From the NCBI GenBank assembly GCA_019217005.1, contig JAHBNG010000010.1:1-64000 (forward strand): 64,000 bases of DNA, read 5' to 3'. A program made the position numbers and the translations under genes. Numbering within the stretch: the first letter of the stretch is position 1; every line of letters starts with the position of its first letter. The notes under the pieces are model-generated. The model did not search any database. It was given only the letters and a program-made list of their open reading frames with translations, and was not told the DNA's origin. This DNA is from Chloroflexi bacterium TSY (GTDB taxonomy: Bacteria > Chloroflexota > Anaerolineae > Caldilineales > Caldilineaceae). Shown here one piece after another: positions 17,882-26,906 of the stretch.

Positions 17882-19120
17882 TTACATCCATTCAACCCGC
17901 ACTGGCAAGTGCTTGATCCCTGAAATGAAATTTGAACGTAAACGCTCGACGTTGCCGTTCAGTTCAATCGTTTTGATTTGTGGCAGTAATTCCTCGAAGA
18001 GTACTTTAATTTCCAGCCGCGCGAGATGCTCCCCAAGACACTTGTGTGGGCTTTTGAGACCAAAGGCAACGTGATCGTTCGGCGTTCTTCGGATATCAAA
18101 GGTAAATGGGTCGGGAAATTGTCGCTCATCAAAATCGGCTGAAATGTACCAGATGATTATCTTGTCGCCCGCTTTGATTTGGGTGCCGTTCAGATCATAA
18201 TCCTGGGTGGCGGTACGGCGAAAGTGCATCGTTACAGATCCCCAGCGTAACATCTCTTCGACGGCAGTGTCCATCAGTTCTGGCTGTTCTCGTAGCTCAG
18301 CCAGGGCGTTGGGGTAGTCGAGCAGCGCCTTCATACCCGCTGCCATGGTGTAACGAGTCGTGTCATTGCCCGCGGCCACGAGTAGCGTGAAGAAGTTCTT
18401 GAACTCCAAGTCAGTGAGGACAGAGCCATCGCGCAATGGTTCTGTTAGGCGCGTGATCAGATCGTGTGCTGGGCAACGTGTACGCGCTTCTCGCTGGTGA
18501 CCCGCATACTCAAAGAGCTTGAGGCTCACTGGGCTACGGAAGGGCAACAGGCGAAAGTCGTCTGTGTCTACCAAATCCACGGGAAAATCGGTAAATTCTG
18601 GATCTGCATTCCCAATGAGGGCATCGCCCGCTGCCACCAGCCAACGCCCATCTTGATCGGATACACCAAGCAATTTCCCCAACATACGCATGGGTAGCGT
18701 ACGCGCAATTTCAGTCACAAAGTCAAATTCACTTTGACCATGTACGGTGTCAATGACCTCCCGTGCAAGCTGGCGCAAATCGTCGACGTACGTTGCGACT
18801 GAACGAGGCAAGAAGGGTGGATTTACCAGCCGCCGCTGCGCGGTGTGATCCGGCGGATCCAGTTCCATCATGGTCTCTCGCGCTTTGCGTTCTTCGTCAT
18901 CCATCTCCTCTAGCCGTATCCCTTGCGCGCTGGAGAAAATCTGTGGCTGGCGGCTGACTTCCAGCAGATCGGCATAACGGGTAACGGACCAGAAGCCAGA
19001 GCCGCCTTCCTCTTCGTGCCAACTGACTGGATCTTCGTCGCGCAACTGCTTGAATGCTGCGTGTGGAACGCCACCTGTATAGATATCGGGGTCGATGATG
19101 TTGGTATATTGGTTAGACAT
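17882..19120 (-). CDS. Cytochrome P450 with an unusual heme-cysteine loop
   Basis: A soluble bacterial P450 monooxygenase of 412 residues, starting MSNQYTNIIDPDIY at 19120. It has the I-helix AAGNDTTR, the ExxR of EEMLRW and a MHFRRTATQDYDL...IIWYISADFDE region resembling the CYP124/CYP125 and linalool hydroxylase groups. The heme loop reads FGLKSPHKCLG where that group normally has FGGGGPHFCLG, so the glycines are replaced while Phe, His and the Cys ligand stay. It lies 138 bases after the glutamine-synthetase-like gene and just before the amidotransferase, suggesting it oxidises the gamma-glutamylated substrate or a free one. No ferredoxin or reductase gene is nearby. Confidence 0.88.
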   Translation of the reverse strand: MSNQYTNIIDPDIYTGGVPHAAFKQLRDEDPVSWHEEEGGSGFWSVTRYADLLEVSRQPQIFSSAQGIRLEEMDDEERKARETMMELDPPDHTAQRRLVNPPFLPRSVATYVDDLRQLAREVIDTVHGQSEFDFVTEIARTLPMRMLGKLLGVSDQDGRWLVAAGDALIGNADPEFTDFPVDLVDTDDFRLLPFRSPVSLKLFEYAGHQREARTRCPAHDLITRLTEPLRDGSVLTDLEFKNFFTLLVAAGNDTTRYTMAAGMKALLDYPNALAELREQPELMDTAVEEMLRWGSVTMHFRRTATQDYDLNGTQIKAGDKIIIWYISADFDERQFPDPFTFDIRRTPNDHVAFGLKSPHKCLGEHLARLEIKVLFEELLPQIKTIELNGNVERLRSNFISGIKHLPVRVEWM

Positions 19121-19163
19121 TGATCTGGATGACTGGATGAGATCTGGATGACGAGATGAAGCT

Positions 19164-19233
19164 CGTAGGTCACTCCGGAGAAGTGACATAGCCGCATCGG
19201 TGGAACCGTGTCACTCCATAGAAGCGATCTACA
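19164..19233. repeat. CGTAGGTC hairpin repeat, short copy
   Basis: Begins CGTAGGTCACTCCGGAGAAGTGAC and ends near GCGATCTACAG. It shares the first hairpin of the copies at 14018-14117 and 59603-59703 and lies between the P450 and the glutamine-synthetase-like gene. Confidence 0.45.
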
Positions 19234-19258
19234 GTTCACTTGTCACACTCACCGAATG

Positions 19259-20575
19259 TTAAATAAATGGTGTATAGTAGTTGAGTTCCCAGTCTGTTAC
19301 TGTTTCGGCTAGTTCGGACCAGTTGGGATTGGCCTCTGTATATTTTTCCCACTCAAAACGCTTGACTGCAATGAGCTGCTCTACAGATTCCCGTCCAAAC
19401 GCGTCAACAAATTCTGTGTCCGCCTCGAGCACGTCACAGGCGAGCGCTAGATTGTCGGGTACATGACGGTCTGTGCTTTGGCTTTCAAGACAGTCCTGTT
19501 CTTCGGCAGGGGGAAGAAGCGTTTTGTTGACCACGCCTAGACGCGCGGCCTGCAGAACAGCGGCCGTTGCGAGATAGGGGCTGGCTGCACCATCTGGCAT
19601 GCGGTGTTCGATGCGAGTTGCTTTTCCTCGATTGTGCGGAATCCGTACGGTGACGCCCCGATGATCATAGCCCCAGTTCGCCCAATAACCAGCCAGTTGC
19701 GCGGGTTGAAGACGCTTATAGGCATTCACTGTAGAGGCACAAAGCGCAGACATGGCCTCATGGCGGTCAACCAGTCCCGCAATACATTGCTTTGCCAGCG
19801 GCGAGATCCCATCTGCTGCAGATGAATTGACCATTGCGTTATTTCCGTTTTGGTCGACTAGTGAAAAGTTTACGTGTAGGCCACTACCGCCACGGTCACC
19901 AAATGGCTTGCCCGTAAAGGTGAGACGCAGACCATGCTGCATGGCGATTTCACGCGCCATGAGTTTGAAGAGAAAGATGTTGTCAACCGTTTCAAGACAC
20001 TCGCCATAACGCAGGGTGAGCTCAAAGGCTGGCGTGTCATATTCCGAGTTGATTGATTCAACGGGAAAGCCGACCAAATCTGCCGTTTCCCAGATTTCAT
20101 CCATCAGGCCAATCGGGTCTACATCAGGACCGGTTCCATAGACATATGCTCCAGGAGTATCCCATTCTGTCCAACCACCTTCGCCATCGGGTTGCAGAAC
20201 GAATGCTTCCAGTTCGATACCGACGTTGATTGCATAGCCCATCTCATCCCAATCGGCCATGGCCTTTTTGAGAACGTTGCGCGGACCAATCATGAGGGGT
20301 TCGCCGTGGAACATCAGATCGCCGACAACAATGCCGGTGTTGGGCTGCCAACTTGGGCGGATATCTTCTTGGCTAAATAACAAGTCGCAATCGGGCAGCC
20401 CCTCTAACAAACGAGCACCTGGAGCGGGGCACATGTCTCGGTCATAGGTCAGTGCAAAGAGCGTGATGCAAAAGCGTGCGCCCTCGTTGGCAAGGTGTGC
20501 ACGAATGTATTTGCCACGGGCAAGGCTAAGATGGTCGGGGAAGAGGGTTCGGATGCGTTTGTATGTGTCTGTCAT
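19259..20575 (-). CDS. Glutamine-synthetase-like gamma-glutamyl ligase
   Basis: The fold joins glutamate to ammonia or an amine with ATP. Relatives include PuuA (polyamines), IpuC (isopropylamine) and the aniline enzymes TdnQ/AtdA1. The 438-residue product has the metal-binding GIELEAF (near 122-128), SGLHVNFSL where true GlnA has GMHxHxS, NAYKRLQPAQLAGYWANW, and RIEHRMPDGAASPY. The changed HVNFS and short N-terminus argue against a housekeeping GlnA. It is the first enzyme gene after the MarR regulator, heading the operon with the P450 and amidotransferase. The amine substrate is unknown; an aromatic amine would fit the neighbours. Confidence 0.85.
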   Translation of the reverse strand: MTDTYKRIRTLFPDHLSLARGKYIRAHLANEGARFCITLFALTYDRDMCPAPGARLLEGLPDCDLLFSQEDIRPSWQPNTGIVVGDLMFHGEPLMIGPRNVLKKAMADWDEMGYAINVGIELEAFVLQPDGEGGWTEWDTPGAYVYGTGPDVDPIGLMDEIWETADLVGFPVESINSEYDTPAFELTLRYGECLETVDNIFLFKLMAREIAMQHGLRLTFTGKPFGDRGGSGLHVNFSLVDQNGNNAMVNSSAADGISPLAKQCIAGLVDRHEAMSALCASTVNAYKRLQPAQLAGYWANWGYDHRGVTVRIPHNRGKATRIEHRMPDGAASPYLATAAVLQAARLGVVNKTLLPPAEEQDCLESQSTDRHVPDNLALACDVLEADTEFVDAFGRESVEQLIAVKRFEWEKYTEANPNWSELAETVTDWELNYYTPFI

Positions 20576-20791
20576 AAGCTCTCTCTTTCAAACAATTGAC
20601 ATCGATGCCACGCCAGAAATTGCCCATAGACTCGGTCGATCCAATTTCTCGCTAAGTAGGTGTTCTCTAACGTCGGTTATGGTCGAGTAGAGCCATATGA
20701 GAATGCAGGGCGATTCCGCAAGCATGAGACACATATTGGACTACTGAGACTACATACAATTGCGGTCTACTGATTGCTAGTTGTTTCCGAA

Positions 20792-21292
20792 CTACAGCTC
20801 ATTGGCTCGGACAAGCTTGCGGAGCAGATTCGCAAGCGTTGTTTGATCATCCTCGGTTAAGCAGCTGACGAAATTTGTTTCGCCTTGGTTGAACATTGGG
20901 AAGACCTCTTCGATCAGTTGACGACCATTGTCTGTCAAGGAAACCTGAACCGTGCGACGATCATCGTTATAGCTGGCAAACTCCCGTAGGCAATATCCTC
21001 GTTTCTCCAAATGATTAACCGTGCTTGTCACAGTGGGACGTGAGACTGCTTGATGCTCTGCAATTGCCGACATACCGATTGGTCCCCATATCCAGACAAT
21101 AAAGAGAGTAGAAAAGCTGGCCCAAGAAAGATCGTACTGGCGTAACACGTTGCGTTCCAGGTTGAGCCTGAACGATTGGCTCGCCCGCCACAGGTTAGAG
21201 GCAACAGCCAGGGCTAACAAATCAATCGGCAGACCATCAATTCGTTCTAGAATATCGTGTTCAGCCTGGATAGTCTCTTCAGTTACGCGCAT
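20792..21292 (-). CDS. MarR-family transcription regulator
   Basis: A 166-residue winged-helix dimer of the MarR type, usually a repressor released by phenolic or aromatic ligands. The helix-turn-helix and wing are visible as MSAIAEHQAVSRPTVTSTVNHLEKRGYCLREFASYNDDRRTVQ in two parts (about residues 75-118), with the DDRR of the wing. It precedes the ligase gene on the same strand by 217 bases and is divergent from the LacI gene. A TTAGA-TT-TCTAA inverted repeat just upstream of its start may be its own operator. It is the best candidate for controlling the catabolic block. Confidence 0.85.
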   Translation of the reverse strand: MRVTEETIQAEHDILERIDGLPIDLLALAVASNLWRASQSFRLNLERNVLRQYDLSWASFSTLFIVWIWGPIGMSAIAEHQAVSRPTVTSTVNHLEKRGYCLREFASYNDDRRTVQVSLTDNGRQLIEEVFPMFNQGETNFVSCLTEDDQTTLANLLRKLVRANEL

Positions 21293-21315
21293 GAATCAAA
21301 TTTGTATTCTAATAG

Positions 21316-21327
21316 TTAGATTTCTAA
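21316..21327. promoter_or_regulatory. Possible MarR operator (TTAGATTTCTAA)
   Basis: A short inverted repeat, TTAGA-TT-TCTAA, 24 bases upstream of the MarR start codon, in AT-rich DNA. MarR proteins bind sites of this kind, but the match is short and could be chance. Confidence 0.3.
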
Positions 21328-21403
21328 GTATTTTAGTAGACTTGTCACAAAATGTCAAATTAGGCGTGTAATTCCAAATCAGGATGCGATTTGACACAGA
21401 ATC

Positions 21404-21438
21404 TGAAAACGTTTACAACCCAATTGTAAACGTTTTCA
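21404..21438. promoter_or_regulatory. Double LacI-type operator in an inverted repeat
   Basis: Two 15-base arms, TGAAAACGTTTACAA and TTGTAAACGTTTTCA, are perfect reverse complements around CCCAA. Each arm contains its own AAACGTTT core, the classic LacI/GalR half-site pair with central CG. The site lies between the divergent MarR and LacI genes, 166 bases before the LacI start, so the LacI protein probably controls itself from here. The sequence after it is AT-rich and can hold the promoter. Confidence 0.75.
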
Positions 21439-21604
21439 AAATGACTCATCTGACGATTATCCCTCGACAGAAAATGATTCTATTGCCCGAATTCGTGTTT
21501 GCCCTATATTGTCTGATGAACGTTTAATTTTGCCTCTCTCGATCCAAATTACCATAACATAACAAAGGCACAGGAAGTGAAATCTAATTAAGCGGTGGTA
21601 CTAG

Positions 21605-22615
21605 ATGAGTGTTGGGATTGAGGATGTTGCGCGGCTCGCAGGTGTTTCGATTGCAACTGTTTCTCGGGTTCTCGCTCGAAAACCTCATGTAAGCGAAAAA
21701 GCGCGGCGGGCTGTGTTAGAAGCCGTGCAAGAGTTGGGCTATCGCCCAAATCGCGATGCCCGAAGTTTGCGCTCCCAAACGTCCAAACGGCTTGGCCTGA
21801 TTATTTCTGATATTCAGAATCCATTTTTCACGGCAATGGTGCGGGCCGTAGAAGATATTGCTTACGCATACGAATACACCGTTATTCTGTGCAATTCTGA
21901 CGAGGATGCGAAAAAGGAAGCACTCTATATTGATCTGATGGTGTCGGAACGTGTTGCTGGCGTAATCCTCTCTCCCACCTGTAATAAGGGTGAAGCAGTT
22001 CATCACCTAACTGATGCAGGAATTCCGGTTGTTCTCGTCGATCGATACATTGCGGGTACGAGCTGCGACACAGTTGTTGTGGAAAATGTGACGGCAACCG
22101 AAAAGCTTATTACACATCTGATCAATAATGGACATACACGAATCGGTGCCGTCATTGGAACACCCGACATCTCAACTGGTTGCGAGCGCCAAAATGGATA
22201 TTTAGAAGCGCTGAGAAAAGCAAACCTAGCGGCGATTCCTGAACTATTGCGGACAGGGGTTCCAAAAGCAGAAACCGGCTATGAATTGACGAATCAATTA
22301 CTCGACTTACCGGAGCCACCGACAGCCCTCTTTACGGGCAATAACCTGCTGACACTCGGCGCATTGCGGGCGATCCATGAGCATGGTTTGTCGATTCCGG
22401 ATCAAATTGCCCTTGTCTGCTATGATGAAATGGATTGGATGTTCGTCATGCAGCCCCCCTTGACCGTTGTGGCTCAGCCAGTCTATGAGATGGGAGAAAA
22501 GGCGGCGCGGTTGATGCTCAAACGTATCAAAGATCCGACGATGCCGCCTGTTCATACAGTTTTGGAACCGACGATTCTATTCCGCGGCTCTTCGCAGGTG
22601 TGTAGGCATCGATAA
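21605..22615 (+). CDS. LacI-family transcription regulator
   Basis: A 336-residue repressor with an N-terminal helix-turn-helix (IEDVARLAGVSIATVSRVL, residues 5-23), the hinge helix RPNRDARSL near 47-56 and a periplasmic-binding-like effector domain (LGLIISDIQNPFF near 63-75; VLVDRYIAGTSCD near 141-153; GYELTNQLLDLPEPPTALF near 225-243). It stands 160 bases upstream of the ABC binding protein on the same strand, separated by a repeat. A double AAACGTTT operator lies upstream. It most likely senses a sugar or polyol carried by that transporter. Confidence 0.92.
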   Translation: MSVGIEDVARLAGVSIATVSRVLARKPHVSEKARRAVLEAVQELGYRPNRDARSLRSQTSKRLGLIISDIQNPFFTAMVRAVEDIAYAYEYTVILCNSDEDAKKEALYIDLMVSERVAGVILSPTCNKGEAVHHLTDAGIPVVLVDRYIAGTSCDTVVVENVTATEKLITHLINNGHTRIGAVIGTPDISTGCERQNGYLEALRKANLAAIPELLRTGVPKAETGYELTNQLLDLPEPPTALFTGNNLLTLGALRAIHEHGLSIPDQIALVCYDEMDWMFVMQPPLTVVAQPVYEMGEKAARLMLKRIKDPTMPPVHTVLEPTILFRGSSQVCRHR

Positions 22616-22627
22616 CCTGAAATTATT

Positions 22628-22738
22628 GGCTCTTCAGGAATCCAAGGGATTGACAAACTCGAAAATGGCTAGCGCCGGTTGAGTGGCAGAGCCGTATCGA
22701 AACCAAAGCGGATCTACCCCCTGAGATCCGGTTGAGCC
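22628..22738. repeat. GGCTC...GAGCC repeat, copy 1
   Basis: Begins GGCTCTTCAGGAATCC and ends GATCCGGTTGAGCC. The reverse complement recurs at 26571-26680 and 49498-49598. This copy starts 12 bases after the LacI stop codon and, with the inverted copy at 26571, brackets the ABC transporter genes. Confidence 0.75.
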
Positions 22739-22774
22739 AAATTTTTTAACCAATTTCACTAAGGAGAAAATCAA

Positions 22775-24284
22775 ATGAATCCAAGATTTCTACTCTCTCT
22801 TGCTCGTACTGGCGTTGTTGCTGGTAGCTTGTGCAGCGCCGCCTGCTCCTGCTGGAGATGGCGGCGATGATTCTGGCGCCGACATGGCAGCCGAAGACAT
22901 CACGATCGAAGTGCTGACGTTCACAGGACCTCAGATTGCCGAGCCGTTGCAGCGTCGTGGTGCAGAATTTAGTGAAGCCACGGGCATTGGCGTGAATGTG
23001 ACAGTCGTTCCCTTCAGCGATCTCTACCAGAAGATTCTGAGCGATCTCTCGACTGGTACTGACGCGTTTGATGTATATGTCTTTGCCCCTCAATGGATGG
23101 TTGACTATGTCGAGCCCGGCTATCTAGTCAACATCAACGATTGGGTTGCTGGGTCCAGTGATCTGGAATGGAACGATATTGCTCCCTTCTTCCGAGATTT
23201 TAGCTCTACGTATAAAGGAGACATTTATACGATTACGCTCGATGGCGACTTCCAGATGGTCTATTATCGTACCGATGTGGCCGAAGAGATTGGGATGGGT
23301 GCGCCAAAGACATGGGATGACTATCTGGCCTTTGCGGAAGCAGCTCATGGGATGGATATCAATGGGGACGGTGAAGCGGACTACGGCTCTTGCATCGCCA
23401 AAAAACGTAAGGCGCAATCTTATTGGATGATCACCTCTGTTGCCAGTGCATATCTACAGAGTCAAGGCACCTCCCAAGGTGGCTTCTTTAATACGGATGA
23501 CATGTCGCCGCTTTATGGCAACAACCCTGGCTTTAAGAAAGCTCTGGAGGTATATGGCGCAACCACTGCATTTGGTCCATCCGATGAGTTGAACCTGGAT
23601 GTTGGCGACACCCGCGGTTTGTGGACGGCTGGGCGTTGCGCACTGACCATCGATTGGGGCGATATTGGAACGCTGGCGATTGAGGAAGGTTCACAGGTGA
23701 ATGGTGTAACTGGTGCCGTGATCCTGCCTGGTACAACCGAGGTTTTGGATCGGGCGACTGGCGAATTGGTCACCTGTGATGACAGCAGCTGTCCCCATCA
23801 TATCGACGGTGTAAACCATGCACCCTTTGCAGCGTTTGGTGGTTGGTCTGGTGCGATTAATGCGGCCTCTGATGAGGCCACAGCGAAAGCAGCTTTTGAC
23901 TATCTTTCTTATGTCAATCAACCGGCGCAATCCAATGTAGATGTGACCATTGGGGCAACGGGCTTCAATCCCTACCGCACCTCTCAGTTTGAGAATTTAG
24001 ATCTCTGGATCGAAGCCGGCATGGATGAAGCTTCTGCCAACGTCTATTTGGGCGCCATCAAAGACAGTCTAAATAGCCCCAACATGGTTTTAGATCTACG
24101 TATCCCCAACAACCAGCAGTATCAGGGGGAAGTTTTGGATACAGCCATCAGTCAATATCTGGCGGGCGAGTTGGACATTGATGGCGCAGCTCAAGCCATT
24201 GAAGACGGATGGAATGAGTTGAATGAACAATTTGGCTTGGATGCACAGCTTTCGGCCTATAAGGCGACAATTGGTGCTGAATAG
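22775..24284 (+). CDS. Sugar-type ABC transporter binding lipoprotein (frame shift in signal peptide)
   Basis: A family-1 extracellular solute-binding protein. AAGGAG precedes the ATG at 22775, but that frame stops after about 30 codons. A TTG-initiated frame from 22800 carries LLLVACAAPPAPAG, a perfect lipobox and tether, and runs to 24284. One base removed from the CTCTCTCT run near 22792 joins both and gives 503 codons. The body has TGPQIAEPLQRRGAEFSEATG, DAFDVYVFAPQW, MGAPKTWDDYLAFAEAAHGMD and GGWSGAINAASD, typical of sugar-binding proteins. The shift may be a sequencing error or slippage that would switch export off. Two permease genes follow; no ATPase gene is present. Confidence 0.85.
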
Positions 24285-24295
24285 TTTTTCGACGA

Positions 24296-24368
24296 GATGA
24301 CCAAAAAGGGATGACAGGATGATGCGACTTCATCCTGTCATTGTGTCATCTTGCTATCTTGTCACCCT
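24296..24368. repeat. Hairpin in the binding protein-permease gap
   Basis: GATGACAGGATGA and TCATCCTGTCAT form a stem around GCGACT, followed by more TGTCATC units. A stem in this place is often used to lower permease expression relative to the binding protein. Confidence 0.4.
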
Positions 24369-24379
24369 GTCATCGAAAC

Positions 24380-25507
24380 ATGGAACAGACAACCACATCC
24401 AATCCAAAACTCACTCTTTGGGAACGCATCGACCGCGCAGCAGACGATATCTTCATCTGGCCAGCAGTCTCCATTTTGCTCTTATTCTCGATCTTCCCGC
24501 TCATTGTTTCACTCTATCTTTCTTTCGCACGAATCAACTTTGTACGTGGCGGTGTTGAAGTTGAGTGGGTCGGATGGTTAAATTACAAGCGGCTGCTAAC
24601 CGGCACCCAACAGGATCGCTTCTTGGGCGTATTTGACTCATTTTCGTCTTCAGGGTGGATTCTGTTTGGATTTGTCGCACTTGGGTTGCTCTACTTCTTG
24701 ATTGCCTATCTCCGTACTCCGGGTCGAACCAGCGGCGGTTTTATATTGCGCGCTGCGCTTGCGGCGGTTTTGCTTGGGCTAATGGTGTTGATTGCTGCAA
24801 CCATGTTCTCTAGTGAAGGGCGACCCGGTACCCTCCCCGTGACTCTTTTTTATACTTATGCAGGCATCATCATCCAATACGCCATTGGGCTCGGGCTGGC
24901 ATTGATCACTGGACAATCGCTGTGGGGAAGACGCTTTTTTCGAGTGGTCTACTTGTTACCGATGATGATCACACCAGTGGGTGTTGCCTACATGATCCGT
25001 ATGATGGCAGACACATCAAAAGGACCATTTGCTCCCCTTTGGCAAGCTGCGGGATTGACCGACTTCTCGTGGGTCACGTCGCCGTGGGGCGCACGATGGG
25101 TGATTCTCATCGGCGATACCTGGCAGTGGACTCCCTTTATGTTTATCGTGCTTTTGGCCGCGGTTGAAGGTCAATCCAATGAGCCGATCGAAGCCGCCAA
25201 GGTAGATGGTGCGTCTAACTGGGACATCTTCCGCCACATCACGATTCCCGCTATCTTACCCGTAAGTACGGCATTGATTCTGATCCGAATGATCGAGGCC
25301 TTCAAGCTAGTCGATTTGCCACGCGTCATGACGGGGGGAGGACCAGGTACGGCAACCGAATCGGTCACGATGCATGCATACAGTGCTTGGACCGCGCGGG
25401 ATTATGGTGGCTCTGCCGCCATTGCATATATGCTGCTGGTCCTTGTAACGATTGTAAGTATCGCATTTGTGAATCTAATCCGACAGCGCACAACGCAAGC
25501 TGTATAG
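24380..25507 (+). CDS. ABC transporter permease, MalF/UgpA type, with extra membrane segments
   Basis: One of two membrane subunits of the carbohydrate ABC importer. The start MEQTTTSNPKLTLWE is at 24380. The EAA loop that contacts the ATPase is clear: EPIEAAKVDGASNWDIFRHI near residues 269-288. Between the first and second usual helices there are about 100 additional residues with two hydrophobic stretches (WILFGFVALGLLYFLIAYL and ALAAVLLGLMVLIAATMF), not normal for MalF-type proteins of this size. It is followed 17 bases later by the partner permease. Confidence 0.88.
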   Translation: MEQTTTSNPKLTLWERIDRAADDIFIWPAVSILLLFSIFPLIVSLYLSFARINFVRGGVEVEWVGWLNYKRLLTGTQQDRFLGVFDSFSSSGWILFGFVALGLLYFLIAYLRTPGRTSGGFILRAALAAVLLGLMVLIAATMFSSEGRPGTLPVTLFYTYAGIIIQYAIGLGLALITGQSLWGRRFFRVVYLLPMMITPVGVAYMIRMMADTSKGPFAPLWQAAGLTDFSWVTSPWGARWVILIGDTWQWTPFMFIVLLAAVEGQSNEPIEAAKVDGASNWDIFRHITIPAILPVSTALILIRMIEAFKLVDLPRVMTGGGPGTATESVTMHAYSAWTARDYGGSAAIAYMLLVLVTIVSIAFVNLIRQRTTQAV

Positions 25508-25524
25508 AAACTGTATTCAGAACT

Positions 25525-26568
25525 ATGAACGGATTCTTTCGCCGCTCCAGCCTATTCAAACCATCTCCTTTCCAGTCTACGATCTCGTATTTGATATTGG
25601 GATTCTGGGCCTTCGTTGTCCTTTTCCCTATCTATTGGCTGGTCGTGACTTCCTTCAAAGAGCCCTATCAAGTCAACGAAGGTCCCTTCTACATTCGCTT
25701 TGTAGACTTTCAACCATCCATGCATGCCTGGAATTACATCTTTGTGGATGTGGCCAACGATACCTTTCGTCCCTATATGAACACCATCGTGATTGGGCTG
25801 ATTTCTTCGATATTGGCTTTGTTGATCGGCGCATTGGCGTCTTATGCGCTGGTGCGCTTTGACTATCGACCCAAGTGGGGGGTGGTGGGTCTCTTCTTTC
25901 TCTGCCTCGTTTTGGTGATTGCGGCCATCAATTTTGGTGTACCGTGGATGGTGGCAGCGGCGATGGGGTTAGTGCTCTTCTTTTTGTTGGTCGCGGCGAT
26001 TGGCAAGCGCTTTGTCCGTACGTTAAGGAATAGTGATATTGCATTTTGGATGATTTCGCAACGGATTCTACCACCAGTGGCTGTCATTATTCTGGTTTAT
26101 ATTCTTTTCCAGCAGGTGGGAAGTACAACTGGTCTCAAATTGCTCGATACTCGCCTTGGCATGATCATCACCTATGTGGCGACGAATCTGCCGTTGGTGG
26201 TTTGGTTGTTGCGGGATTACTTTGAATCAATTCCCAGGGAGCTAGAGGAAAGCGCGGTGATTGATGGCGCTTCTACATTTCGAACCTTTTGGTCTGTGGT
26301 TCTACCTCTTTCTGTGCCGGGATTGGTGGCGACGTTTCTCTTTGTGTTGGTCTTTGCCTGGAATGAGTACCTGTTTGCGCTTTTCCTATCTAGCTCTCAA
26401 GCCCAAACCATGCCTCTGACCGTTGCGGCACAAAATGCAACGCGCGGGCCTCAGTGGTGGTATATGTCGGTATTGATTATGCTTATGATTACGCCGGTGA
26501 TCATAATGGCTGTGGCGTTAGAGCGATATATCGCCAGAGGATTACTTGTGGGTGCTGTTAAAGGATAA
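25525..26568 (+). CDS. ABC transporter permease, MalG/UgpE type, with extra membrane segments
   Basis: The second membrane subunit of the importer. The start is MNGFFRRSSLFKPS at 25525. The EAA loop reads PRELEESAVIDGASTFRTFW (near residues 235-254), and the first helix and PIYWLVVTSFK are typical. As in the partner, an insert of about 45 residues after ALVRFDYRPKWG holds two extra hydrophobic stretches (VGLFFLCLVLVIAAINFG and MVAAAMGLVLFFLLVAAIG). Paired inserts in both permeases suggest a matched change. The gene ends two bases before a copy of the GGCTC repeat. A shared ATPase from elsewhere must energise the system. Confidence 0.88.
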   Translation: MNGFFRRSSLFKPSPFQSTISYLILGFWAFVVLFPIYWLVVTSFKEPYQVNEGPFYIRFVDFQPSMHAWNYIFVDVANDTFRPYMNTIVIGLISSILALLIGALASYALVRFDYRPKWGVVGLFFLCLVLVIAAINFGVPWMVAAAMGLVLFFLLVAAIGKRFVRTLRNSDIAFWMISQRILPPVAVIILVYILFQQVGSTTGLKLLDTRLGMIITYVATNLPLVVWLLRDYFESIPRELEESAVIDGASTFRTFWSVVLPLSVPGLVATFLFVLVFAWNEYLFALFLSSSQAQTMPLTVAAQNATRGPQWWYMSVLIMLMITPVIIMAVALERYIARGLLVGAVKG

Positions 26569-26570
26569 TT

Positions 26571-26680
26571 GGCTCAACCGGATCTCAGGGGGAAACCCGC
26601 TTTGGTTTCGATAGGGCTATGCCACTCAACCGACGCTAACCATTTTCGAGTTTGTCACCCCCTACAATTCCTGAAGAGTC
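26571..26680. repeat. GGCTC...GAGCC repeat, copy 2 (inverted relative to copy 1)
   Basis: Begins GGCTCAACCGGATCTCAGG and ends CCTGAAGAGTC. It starts directly after the stop codon of the second permease. Its orientation is opposite to the copy at 22628-22738. Confidence 0.75.
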
Positions 26681-26695
26681 GGATCATTAGCATAC

Positions 26696-26799
<104 letters not shown>

Positions 26800-26906
26800 T
26801 TAAAAATAATGAATGGTGGATTGTCAATTTGGAATTGTTAATGTTTGGGAACGCAACAAACGCATTATCCAATCAAAACGATTCATTCACAATTCATTAT
26901 CTTTGG

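Noticed and set aside
19259..20575. Housekeeping glutamine synthetase
   Set aside because: The HVNFS variant, the size and the catabolic neighbours fit a gamma-glutamyl amine ligase better.
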